Source: BS150m-G50 sp964501185 [NCBI: uncultured Bacteroidia bacterium] (GTDB taxonomy: Bacteria > CAIWAD01 > BS150m-G50). From it: a stretch of DNA of 48,422 nt. Below the pieces are notes generated by a model that was not told the origin of the DNA, searched no databases, and saw only the letters and a program-made list of their open reading frames with translations. Position numbers and translations under genes: made by a program. Shown here one piece after another: positions 32,411-40,789 of the stretch. How positions within the stretch are numbered: the first letter of the stretch is position 1; each line of letters starts with the position of its first letter. The stretch is from assembly GCA_964501185.1 (NCBI GenBank), contig CAZCRT010000023.1:1-48422 (forward strand), given 5' to 3'.

Positions 32411-34162
32411 TCATGGTGTGAACGGCTTCCTGGCCCGCGCCCGGAAGCAGGCCGCTGAGTCAGGCATTTCCCGCATTTCAAAACTCTGCGCCAGTCGCTC
32501 GCAGGCCAGCCGGTAATTGTAGGCGGCATCCCGGTGCAGCGGATTTAACTGCAGGGCTTTTCCCAGCACCTGTTCCGCCGCTCGATAGTCTCCTTCCATG
32601 TGATACAGCGCACCCAGATTGGCAAGGGTCTGCACACTTCCCGGATGATACTTCAATTCCAGCTCGTATTCCTGCCGGGCTGTCCGGTGGTCTTCTCTCT
32701 GCCAGGCGATAACTCCCAGATTGAGGTGCAGGTTCGCCCGCAGTGAGTCCTCCTGCAGTCCGATTCGATATTGATTCTCCGCCTTCATCAGTCGCCCCTG
32801 ACGCAGCCAGGCATTGCCGAGAGCCAGGTGTGTCTGTGCGTTGTTGTCAGGTTGTGTGGCCTGGTGTGGATAAATGACCAGCAGTGAAATCACCAGCAGT
32901 GCCAGCATTTCCAGATGTGATACACGCTTGCGTTGACGCTTGTGCTCGAAATTTCCTGCCAGCTCCAGGCCTGCAAAAATAGCCAGGAAGGGGAGCAGCG
33001 GCAGTCGAAAACGGGCATTGACGAAGAACAGCACGATACCAAAACCGTAACTCAGTAGAAACCCCAGCCAGAGCCGGTGCCCGGGATCACGGCTGCGCAG
33101 CAGGCGCAGCATACCCAGCAATCCCAGTATCAGCAACGGAATCAGTGTCCAGTTACGCAACCATGCTAACGGGGGGTGTTGCCGCATGGAAAACTGAATA
33201 TCACGATTGTTGCCTATTTCCGTCCGGCTGCAGAGCAGCGCGGTTTTGTAGAGCATCAGCTTCAACCAGCGTTCTGGCGTAGCTGTGATTTCCTGCCAGC
33301 CTTCCCGGTAGTAGTAGTCTGACAGCTCTGCGTCGGTCAGCTGTTGCTCCGTATCGCGCAGCGCCTTCAGGTGGGCGTCCGCCATGGTCCAGTTTACACC
33401 GGCTGGTGGTAGTGATGAACTCCACCCGTTGGCATCTGTGTGATTACCGATATAGAAATTCACGCCACCCTGTGTGGCAACAAGAACTGTCTCACCTCCG
33501 ACGAAGCGATTGACAGCAGTAATTGTCAGAATCGGCAACAACAGCATTACGATCAGAGTCGCTGTCTGTGGCCAGGACTTCCGGTAGCGCCAGAGCCAGA
33601 TGAAGAGCAGTGGCAGGAATATCAGTAAACTGGGACGGGTGATTGCAGCCAGGCCGAACAGGAGTCCTGATCCACCGGCAGCAAAGAGGCCGGTACTTTG
33701 CTGACTTTGCTGCAGCAGCAGAAAGCCCCCCAGCAGCAGGGACATGAAAAAAGTGACAATCAGCAGTTCCGGCTGGAAGTAGATAATCGTGCCATTGAAT
33801 GCGTAAAGCCCGAATACAACCAGCCAGGAAGGGTGTCTGACATTGCGTTGCAGCAACAGGCCGACCAGGAAGAGATTCAGAGCACCGAGCAGTAATCCGA
33901 AAAGCCGTCCGGCAAAAATCGAACCGTTGAACAGGCTGTAAACAAATGACAGAAATGCGGGGTAGAGTGGTGCCCTGAAAAACGGGATCTGTGGACCTGC
34001 TTCTCCCTGAGACCAGGCTGTCGCCCACTGGTGGTGAAAAGCTTCATCGATTGCCGGGGAGTCAAAAAACGGTGATTGTCCGGCGCTGATAAAATACCAC
34101 ACACTTAAGGAGACTGAGAGAATGAAAATAGCTGTGGCAATTCGGCGCTGGATCTGTGTCAC
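32411..34162 (-). CDS. Membrane glycosyltransferase (GT-C/PMT-like) with C-terminal TPRs
   Basis: The 583-residue protein has about ten membrane helices in residues 1-435. The first periplasmic loop carries 'SPAIDEAFHHQWA', the acidic pair expected of lipid-phosphate-sugar glycosyltransferases of the GT39/GT83 type. A long soluble loop at about 225-310 ('GGVNFYIGNHTDANGWSS') precedes the second helix set. Residues about 440-560 are TPRs ('THLALGNAWLRQGRLMKAEN', 'LANLGALYHMEGDYRAAEQV'). It would transfer a sugar from a polyprenyl-phosphate donor to an envelope glycan or protein. The GTG start overlaps the purB stop (GTGA), so it is translationally coupled to purB. Confidence 0.82.
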   Translation of the reverse strand: MTQIQRRIATAIFILSVSLSVWYFISAGQSPFFDSPAIDEAFHHQWATAWSQGEAGPQIPFFRAPLYPAFLSFVYSLFNGSIFAGRLFGLLLGALNLFLVGLLLQRNVRHPSWLVVFGLYAFNGTIIYFQPELLIVTFFMSLLLGGFLLLQQSQQSTGLFAAGGSGLLFGLAAITRPSLLIFLPLLFIWLWRYRKSWPQTATLIVMLLLPILTITAVNRFVGGETVLVATQGGVNFYIGNHTDANGWSSSLPPAGVNWTMADAHLKALRDTEQQLTDAELSDYYYREGWQEITATPERWLKLMLYKTALLCSRTEIGNNRDIQFSMRQHPPLAWLRNWTLIPLLILGLLGMLRLLRSRDPGHRLWLGFLLSYGFGIVLFFVNARFRLPLLPFLAIFAGLELAGNFEHKRQRKRVSHLEMLALLVISLLVIYPHQATQPDNNAQTHLALGNAWLRQGRLMKAENQYRIGLQEDSLRANLHLNLGVIAWQREDHRTARQEYELELKYHPGSVQTLANLGALYHMEGDYRAAEQVLGKALQLNPLHRDAAYNYRLACERLAQSFEMREMPDSAACFRARARKPFTP

Positions 34163-35598
34163 ACTCGAATCTCTTCCCTGTTCAGTTCCATCATGGCAGC
34201 ATTCTTCTCAAGTAACGGCAGGATGCTCTGCCGAAGATAATCCTCCACCTGCCTGCCAGCCAGCCCGGTGTAATCCTCCGGATTCAACAGTGTGGCCAGC
34301 GCCACGGCCTCCAGCGGGAATTCACTGTCCGCGGCCAGCCGCTCCAGCAGGTCGTTGTCGCCGCCTGAACGGATAATTGCAGCCGCTTTCATAGCATGTT
34401 TGCGGATCAACTCATGCAGCTGCTGACGATTACCACCGGCTTCCACAGCCCTCATAAGGATATTCTCGGTAGCGATGAAAGGCAGCTCCTGCCGCAGGCG
34501 CCGTTCGATAACTGCCTTGTTTACTACCAGCCCGTCAGTTATATCAGCCAGCAGAACGAGGATGGCGTCAATTGCCAGAAAAGCCTGTGGGACGGATAAC
34601 CTTTTGTTGGCGGAGTCATCGAGAGTACGCTCCAGCCACTGTGTGGCCGCAGTCATGGCAGTGCTGGTTCCCAGGCTGATCACAAAACGCGCCAGTGAGG
34701 CAACCCGTTCCGAACGCATAGGATTGCGCTTGTAAGGCATGGCGGAGGAACCTACCTGGCTTTTACCGAACGGTTCCTCCAGCTCGCGATGATGCTGCAG
34801 CAGGCGGATATCATTGGTTAAACGGTGGGCTGACTGTGCGATTCCACCCAGCCAGCTCATCACCCGATCGTCCTGTTTACGGGAGTAAGTCTGGCCGGTA
34901 ACCGGTTCACTGGCAGCAAACCCCATTTTGTCCGCGACCATTCTGTCAAGCTCGATTACTTTCTCCGCGTCATCATGGAAAAGCTGCAGATAGCTGGCCT
35001 GACTGCCGGTGGTTCCCTTGGTGCCACGCAGTAGCAATGTATCACGTAAATGTGAGCCATCATGAAAATCGATCTCCAGCTCCCGCAACCAGAGAGTAGC
35101 CCGTTTGCCTACCGTGGTCAGTTGAGCAGGTTGATAATGTGTGTAGCCCAGAGCCGGCTGATGACGCTGTTCCCGCGCGAAATGAGTGAGATTCTGTATC
35201 ACATTGAGCAGGCGGGATTGAACCAGGTCCAGCGCACTTCGCATCTGAATGATATCGGTATTATCTCCAACGAATGCCGAGGTGGCACCCAGGTGGATTA
35301 TGGGCGCGGCCTCTGGAGCTGCCTGCGCAAATGTGTGAATGTGACTCATGACATCATGTCGTGTGAGACGTTCCTGCCCGGCTGCCGCTTCAAAGTCGAT
35401 ATTATCCAGCTGTTGCCGCATGGCATTCAGCTGCTCATCGGTTATCGCCAGGCCCAGCTCCCGCTGGCTTTCCGCCAGGGCGAGCCAGAGGCGCCGCCAG
35501 GTGCTGAACTTGTACTGCGGGCTGAAAAGCCGCAACATTAGCTTCGATGCATAGCGGGATTCCAGCGGGTTCTCATAACTATTTCTGTCAGGTGACAT
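34159..35598 (-). CDS. purB: Adenylosuccinate lyase
   Basis: The 479-residue enzyme of the fumarase/aspartase superfamily splits SAICAR and adenylosuccinate in purine synthesis. It has 'RHDVMSHIHTF' (80-90), 'LGATSAFVGDN' (103-113), 'GYTHYQPAQLTTVGKR' (151-166) and the signature 'GSSAMPYKRNP' (283-293) with its catalytic Ser. 'MPYKRNP' and the 'SAFVGDN' loop favour the purB type found in eukaryotes and many FCB/Chlamydia-like bacteria over the E. coli type. AGGAG precedes the ATG. It lies 17 nt after the lptD-like gene. Confidence 0.94.
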   Translation of the reverse strand: MSPDRNSYENPLESRYASKLMLRLFSPQYKFSTWRRLWLALAESQRELGLAITDEQLNAMRQQLDNIDFEAAAGQERLTRHDVMSHIHTFAQAAPEAAPIIHLGATSAFVGDNTDIIQMRSALDLVQSRLLNVIQNLTHFAREQRHQPALGYTHYQPAQLTTVGKRATLWLRELEIDFHDGSHLRDTLLLRGTKGTTGSQASYLQLFHDDAEKVIELDRMVADKMGFAASEPVTGQTYSRKQDDRVMSWLGGIAQSAHRLTNDIRLLQHHRELEEPFGKSQVGSSAMPYKRNPMRSERVASLARFVISLGTSTAMTAATQWLERTLDDSANKRLSVPQAFLAIDAILVLLADITDGLVVNKAVIERRLRQELPFIATENILMRAVEAGGNRQQLHELIRKHAMKAAAIIRSGGDNDLLERLAADSEFPLEAVALATLLNPEDYTGLAGRQVEDYLRQSILPLLEKNAAMMELNREEIRV

Positions 35599-35615
35599 TT
35601 TCTGATGCTCCTATT

Positions 35616-38150
35616 TTACCAGCCGCTGCTTCTACCGGACCGCTTCTCCAGTTTGAGGTCGCGCAGGGTGGGGGACTTGACTGAAACCTTCAGGAAGAAC
35701 GATTCATAGGGCCCGCTCGGGGTCCAGCTGAAACGGGCTTCCCAACAGTGAAGATCGCGATAAACTGATATCTGTTGACTTACGAGGTCATGACTGTTCA
35801 GATCGTATCGACCGCGCCAGGTTATTTTCCAGTTACGGGTAAAATTAAAGGAAAGGTTACCGGAAAGCCAGGCGCTACGGTCTGGATCGTCAGGTATGTA
35901 GCGGTTCTCCTGATAATAGAGGGAGATGGAACCATTCCAGGGAATTGACATATCTATCGGATCAATCTGTGGATCGAAGCGATCCAGTACAGGGTCGTTT
36001 CGTAGTTGATTGGTTGTGTCACTTTCAGAACGGTTAGTAATTCCGGAGAAAGAGATGGAAGTGGAGAAGCTGAAACTCTGCAGGCGCGGTAATCGGGGGG
36101 CGCTGCCGTAGCCATCCAGGAAGATGTATCGATTGATCAGGTTTCCCTGACTGTCACGCTTGTACATACTGTGTACAGTTGAAACCTCCAGGCCCAGCCC
36201 TTTCACCGGCAGGTCGGTAATACCCAGAGCCTGCAGGGGAGAAGCTGAAAAGCGGGAGGAAATATCGCTGAGTGGATACGTTTCAGCGAAGAAATCATAA
36301 CTGAAGCTGGAATTGATATTGAGCAGGTCGGTTTTGACTTCCTCTTCACCACGTCTCACTTTGGCCTGGAAAAGGTTGCCGAGGCTTCCGGACATTTTCA
36401 AACTGCGCCTGCTGCCGGTGCCACCCCACATGGATCCGCTGAAACGGTCCAGCCTGTACTCTGTGCTATCGTCACTCGCAAAGCTGTAGTAACCCCACTC
36501 CTCGCTGGAAAAATCCGGACGGAAGCTGAAACGGGTAGAGGGGGTGATAACATGTCGCAGTGCTTCCAGGGGGCCCCAGTGAGTCCGGAAGAGCCCGTAG
36601 ATTTTTGTGCTGAGTGCAGTGTTGGCGCTGAAAGTCAAACGTCTGGCGAAACCATTTACTTCAACCGTGTCCACAAGACCATCCTGCTGATGCAGCTCCT
36701 GGTAACGATCAAACCAGTGTTCCTGCACCTGTACTCCGGGTGAAAGCGACAGTGGCCCCAGCTTGAGCGGCCCGGATATTCCGCTGGAATGACTCACGCC
36801 TGCGCGGTAAAGGAACTCGCTGTCATCGCCGGCATAACTGACCGGGACATCGAATTTGCTGCTGTAGGAATAGCGCAGCTTGGAGAGGTAACCCTCTTCA
36901 TGCCCGGGCAGGAGCGCCCGGGATCCGTGTCGATAGGAGATTACCGGCAGATGGCCACTCCCCGATTCCGTTACCAGATTCTGGTTGTAACTGAGTCCCA
37001 GCGAGTAGCTGTCCTTCCAGGCGGGAATCCTGCCGGCGAGGTTAACACTGCTGTTCATCGACTGCTGCAGACGGGTGTCCTGGTTGTCGCTGGCGTTGCG
37101 GTAGTAGTCAGCGCTGGAAGCGTAACTTATGCGGGCCCGTACACCCAGATACGGTGTCAGCTTCTGGTCATGTGAGATGTTCAGATCCCAGGCCCGGTCG
37201 TAGCTGAGTCCGGAGTGAAACCAGGAGGCATTGACCCGTCCATTAAGGCGATCGCGTAATCGATAGCGCATATTGCCGTCAAAAAGATAATCCGGTCCTT
37301 TGTCAGCATAATCCATTTTAAGCCAGGAGTCCCAGTAGCGGTTGGGTGCCCAGTACCATCCGAGATGATTCAACTCATGGCCCCTGCGGCCGGACTCGGA
37401 ATATGAAGGCATTATCAGACCGCTGCGGCGCCCCCGCTTGATGGAAAATACTGCAAATGGAATCCCGAAAGTCCGCACCCGGCCGAAATAGAGCCAGACC
37501 GGCCTGGCAACTATCTTGTCTTTGATCAGCAGTTTCATCCGGGGAGAATAGAAATGATAGTGCGGATCATCCCGGTCACAGCTGGTGAAGTTACCACTGC
37601 TGATATGCATGGCATTACTATCGTTTTTCTTAATACGCCTGCCATAATAGTAGCCATCACCAAATTCTGTTCTTCCCTGTAGAATCTTGCCCCTGCGTGT
37701 GTGGAAGTTATACACCATCTCTGCGCCATGGATTTCTCCATCACGATCATTAAACACAGGGGTTCCCCTGACAAACAGGGAGTCAATTTCGGTGCGGGTG
37801 GAATCAGTCCAGGTAGTATCCGGGATTCCGGTAGCGGTGAGTAGATTGGATATCCAGTCGATTTCGATCCACTCCGCTTCCAGCTCCATTCCCTGAAATG
37901 TGATACGGGCATCTCCCTTGAGCCAGGTGTATTCCCGGTCCATTGAGATGCTGATATCCCTGGCGCTGTAGGTGATGGTGGAGTCGGTTGCAGCATGCCA
38001 ACCGGTATTCTGCAGCAGTTGTTGAATCAGTGTAGTCTGTGCACCTGCGGGAGCAGGCTTCAGCAACGCAAGCAGGAGCAACTGTAAGAGCAACAATCTG
38101 CTACTACAGCGCTTTATCAGATATGTTACCGGGTGCCTGCGAGAAAACAT
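35616..38150 (-). CDS. lptD: LptD-like outer-membrane LPS assembly protein
   Basis: The 844-residue protein starts with a signal peptide ('MFSRRHPVTYLIKRC...APAGAQ', about 1-36). Residues about 45-200 form an OstA/LptA-like beta-jellyroll ('YSARDISISMDREYTWLKGD', 'GTPVFNDRDGEIHGAEMVYN'). A large beta-barrel domain follows with alternating aromatic strands to the C-terminus. Motifs such as 'GIPFAVFSIKRGRRSGLIMP' match the conserved LptD barrel entry. It would insert LPS into the outer leaflet together with LptE. The frame is open 55 codons further upstream to 38315, but that extension is not signal-like and the ATG at 38150 is preferred. It is probably the first gene of the purB-glycosyltransferase-SDR operon. 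Confidence 0.85.
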   Translation of the reverse strand: MFSRRHPVTYLIKRCSSRLLLLQLLLLALLKPAPAGAQTTLIQQLLQNTGWHAATDSTITYSARDISISMDREYTWLKGDARITFQGMELEAEWIEIDWISNLLTATGIPDTTWTDSTRTEIDSLFVRGTPVFNDRDGEIHGAEMVYNFHTRRGKILQGRTEFGDGYYYGRRIKKNDSNAMHISSGNFTSCDRDDPHYHFYSPRMKLLIKDKIVARPVWLYFGRVRTFGIPFAVFSIKRGRRSGLIMPSYSESGRRGHELNHLGWYWAPNRYWDSWLKMDYADKGPDYLFDGNMRYRLRDRLNGRVNASWFHSGLSYDRAWDLNISHDQKLTPYLGVRARISYASSADYYRNASDNQDTRLQQSMNSSVNLAGRIPAWKDSYSLGLSYNQNLVTESGSGHLPVISYRHGSRALLPGHEEGYLSKLRYSYSSKFDVPVSYAGDDSEFLYRAGVSHSSGISGPLKLGPLSLSPGVQVQEHWFDRYQELHQQDGLVDTVEVNGFARRLTFSANTALSTKIYGLFRTHWGPLEALRHVITPSTRFSFRPDFSSEEWGYYSFASDDSTEYRLDRFSGSMWGGTGSRRSLKMSGSLGNLFQAKVRRGEEEVKTDLLNINSSFSYDFFAETYPLSDISSRFSASPLQALGITDLPVKGLGLEVSTVHSMYKRDSQGNLINRYIFLDGYGSAPRLPRLQSFSFSTSISFSGITNRSESDTTNQLRNDPVLDRFDPQIDPIDMSIPWNGSISLYYQENRYIPDDPDRSAWLSGNLSFNFTRNWKITWRGRYDLNSHDLVSQQISVYRDLHCWEARFSWTPSGPYESFFLKVSVKSPTLRDLKLEKRSGRSSGW

Positions 38151-38345
38151 GCTCTGTTTAGTTTGATATGATCCGTAATGTGTGAAATCTACAGGTGTCA
38201 GTCTTGTAAGGAAAGCCTTTTTGATTGCAGGCGATCGTGTTGAATCGAATAATAGCTTGCTTGCAAATTTGAAAAACATGAAATTATACTCTATTTGCTC
38301 AGAATCGACAAACATACTTACCAGTAAACTCTGACAGGAGGAAGA

Positions 38346-40544
38346 ATGCGACGCATTACATTAATGTTTACTTTACTACTTGTAGCTGGTACCGCAATGG
38401 CGGGACAGCTGACAGTAACTGACTGGGATTTCTTCGGATTGGACTGTTTCCCGACTGAAGACAGTACCCCCAATCTCGGTTGGACTTTCGAAGCTGAAGC
38501 AGGCGCCGGAATTGAAATCGTTGATATCAATGTATGGGGTTACGGCCAGTACGATGTTATCTACACCGGTGGTGGCCTGTTGTCCTGCAAATTGAACAAC
38601 TGCCCGGAAAACGTGGGTGCAGATTTCGTCTGTGATATGCCAGATGACGATTTCAACCACTATTATCCATATGTGGTTCTCGAAGCGCCGACTACTTTCT
38701 GTGATTATACATGTCCAGATCTTCCCGGTATCGATGTTCCAACTTACAGCTATGACTACGGAACAGTTACGGTCGGCTCTTCGCTCGATTGGGAACTGGT
38801 TATCACCAATACCGGAAATATCGATCTCGTCGTCGATGACGTCGTTTCCGATGCGGCCGCTTTCACAGAAGATTTTGATGGCCCTGCGACTATTGCTCCG
38901 GCTGCAGATTATTCCGTAATGGTTACTTTCACTCCTGATGCTGAAGGTGCTTTCGAAGGTGTTCTGACTATTACCAGCAATGCCGAGGAATCCCCGCTGG
39001 AAATCGCTATGGCTGGCCAGGGTGCCGCCGGTGATGTGCCGGACATCAATGTTAATCCGATGGAATATGACTTCGGTGGCATTGAGGTCGGATTCAGCGC
39101 CGACTTTGAGCTGATGATTACCAATGATGGTGCTGCAGATCTTGTAGTCAGTGATATCGCCGTTGCCCCCGAGGTATACACTACTGATTTCCCCGGTGAA
39201 GTCACAATCGCTCCAGCAGCTTCTGAAACTTATACCGTTACTTTCATGCCAATTGATAATGTTCAGTATGATGGTTCTCTGACAATCAGCAACAATGATC
39301 AGGAGATTATTGTTCCGCTGAGTGGTCTGGGTACCGAACCGGACATCTACATTCCGCTTAACAACCATGATTTTGGTGAAGTCCTGATCGGTGAATCTGC
39401 TGAGTGGACCTGTGTCGCCTACAATAACGGCAATGCTGACCTGATCATCACCGAGGCAGTTGTTCAACTCGATGTCTTTGAAGATGATATCGAACTTCCT
39501 GCAACAGTTCCGCCAGGTGAATCACTTTCCTTCGGTATTACTTTTACACCTGATGCTTCCAATACTGTCTTCAACACACAGTTGCAGCTGTATACCAACG
39601 ATCCTGCAGATCCCACTATGGTTTTCCTGAGTGGTACTGCGCTTCCTGGTGATGCACCGACTGCGTTCGCTCTGTTGACACCCGCTGATGAAGGCACAGT
39701 AGAAGAACTGCCTGTGACGGTTACCTGGGAGGAATCCACAGATCCTGATGGCGGAGACGTGATTTACACCCTGTTTGTATCACCGACAGATGATTTCGGT
39801 CATGTGGATTGTGACACAACATCAGGTTTAACCGATACCAGTTATGAACTGACCGGTCTCAATGATGATGCCACTTATTACTGGCGCGTTTTCGCTATGG
39901 ACGATAACTCATTCGGTACTCTATGTGATGCTGACTTCAGTTTCAACGTAGCAGTTCCGGAAGCCCCGTCAGCATTTGATCTGATGGCACCACCTGATGG
40001 CCAGAACATCACCCTGCCTCAGAACTTTTTCTGGATGGAATCTGTTGATCCTGATCCGGGTGACGTAATCACCTATCTTTTTGAGGTAAGCGATTCTGAT
40101 GGAAATGTTGTTTTTGAAGCTGAAACGGAAGAAACCAGCTATACTCTGGATGAAGATCTGGACGACGGCATCTACTACTGGACGGTGCTGGCACAGGATA
40201 CAAACACAGAAGGTACCTGGGCAAATGAAACCTGGGAATTCTCAATTACCTCATCCGTTATCCCAGGAATGGGTATTCCGGAAGATTTCAGTATCAGTTC
40301 CATTTATCCTAATCCGTTCAACCCGCAGGTTAATATTGTCTATGCTGTACCGCAGCCTGCCAGTATCAAAGTCTCAATCTACGACCTCAGCGGTCGTCGT
40401 GTAGCTCAGCTGCATCCCGGTTTTGTCCAGCCCGGTTACCATGAGATGACCTGGCAACCTGAAGGCGCAACCGGTATCTACTTCCTGCGTATTACTGCCG
40501 ACACCGGTTGGAGTGAAACCCGTCGTATGATCTACCTGAAGTAA
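38346..40544 (+). CDS. Large secreted ASH/HYDIN-repeat protein with T9SS domain, paralog 1
   Basis: The protein has 732 residues and a signal peptide (1-20). Residues about 21-130 form an N-terminal domain shared with the next gene: 'DFFGLDCFPTEDS', 'GQYDVIYTGGG', 'NHYYPYVVLEAPTTFCDY', with conserved Cys. Three choice-of-anchor/HYDIN-type repeats follow (about 135-430, each starting like 'YDYGTVTVGSSLDWELVI' and closing 'GSLTISNNDQE'), then two fibronectin-like domains (about 435-645) and a T9SS tail ('IYPNPFNPQVNIVYAVPQ...RRMIYLK'). It is very acidic. GACAGGAGGAAG lies directly before the ATG. A terminator follows, so the gene is probably a single transcript. Such proteins are likely structural or adhesive. 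Confidence 0.88.
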   Translation: MRRITLMFTLLLVAGTAMAGQLTVTDWDFFGLDCFPTEDSTPNLGWTFEAEAGAGIEIVDINVWGYGQYDVIYTGGGLLSCKLNNCPENVGADFVCDMPDDDFNHYYPYVVLEAPTTFCDYTCPDLPGIDVPTYSYDYGTVTVGSSLDWELVITNTGNIDLVVDDVVSDAAAFTEDFDGPATIAPAADYSVMVTFTPDAEGAFEGVLTITSNAEESPLEIAMAGQGAAGDVPDINVNPMEYDFGGIEVGFSADFELMITNDGAADLVVSDIAVAPEVYTTDFPGEVTIAPAASETYTVTFMPIDNVQYDGSLTISNNDQEIIVPLSGLGTEPDIYIPLNNHDFGEVLIGESAEWTCVAYNNGNADLIITEAVVQLDVFEDDIELPATVPPGESLSFGITFTPDASNTVFNTQLQLYTNDPADPTMVFLSGTALPGDAPTAFALLTPADEGTVEELPVTVTWEESTDPDGGDVIYTLFVSPTDDFGHVDCDTTSGLTDTSYELTGLNDDATYYWRVFAMDDNSFGTLCDADFSFNVAVPEAPSAFDLMAPPDGQNITLPQNFFWMESVDPDPGDVITYLFEVSDSDGNVVFEAETEETSYTLDEDLDDGIYYWTVLAQDTNTEGTWANETWEFSITSSVIPGMGIPEDFSISSIYPNPFNPQVNIVYAVPQPASIKVSIYDLSGRRVAQLHPGFVQPGYHEMTWQPEGATGIYFLRITADTGWSETRRMIYLK

Positions 40545-40594
40545 TACTGAATCCGCCCGGAATTCTTCCGGTCCGGAATCTAGCCGATAATGAC

Positions 40595-40628
40595 AAACCC
40601 GTCCAGCAACTGTTGGACGGGTTTTTTT
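40595..40628 (+). terminator. Rho-independent terminator
   Basis: AAACCCGTCCA (40595-40605) pairs with TGGACGGGTTT (40613-40623), and seven T residues run from 40622 to 40628. It lies 51 nt after the stop of the first large secreted paralog. This is the clearest terminator in the window. Confidence 0.9.
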
Positions 40629-40789
40629 ATATCAGGAAATGGTCTGCAATGGAACTGTTTACTTGCATTTATAATGGTGAGTAACAACATTAGCATTAAC
40701 CGACATGATAATTTACACCATACGTTGTATACAAATACCCACTGCGTAATACGCGTATAGAATTTGAAAAAAGAGCGACAGGAGGAAGT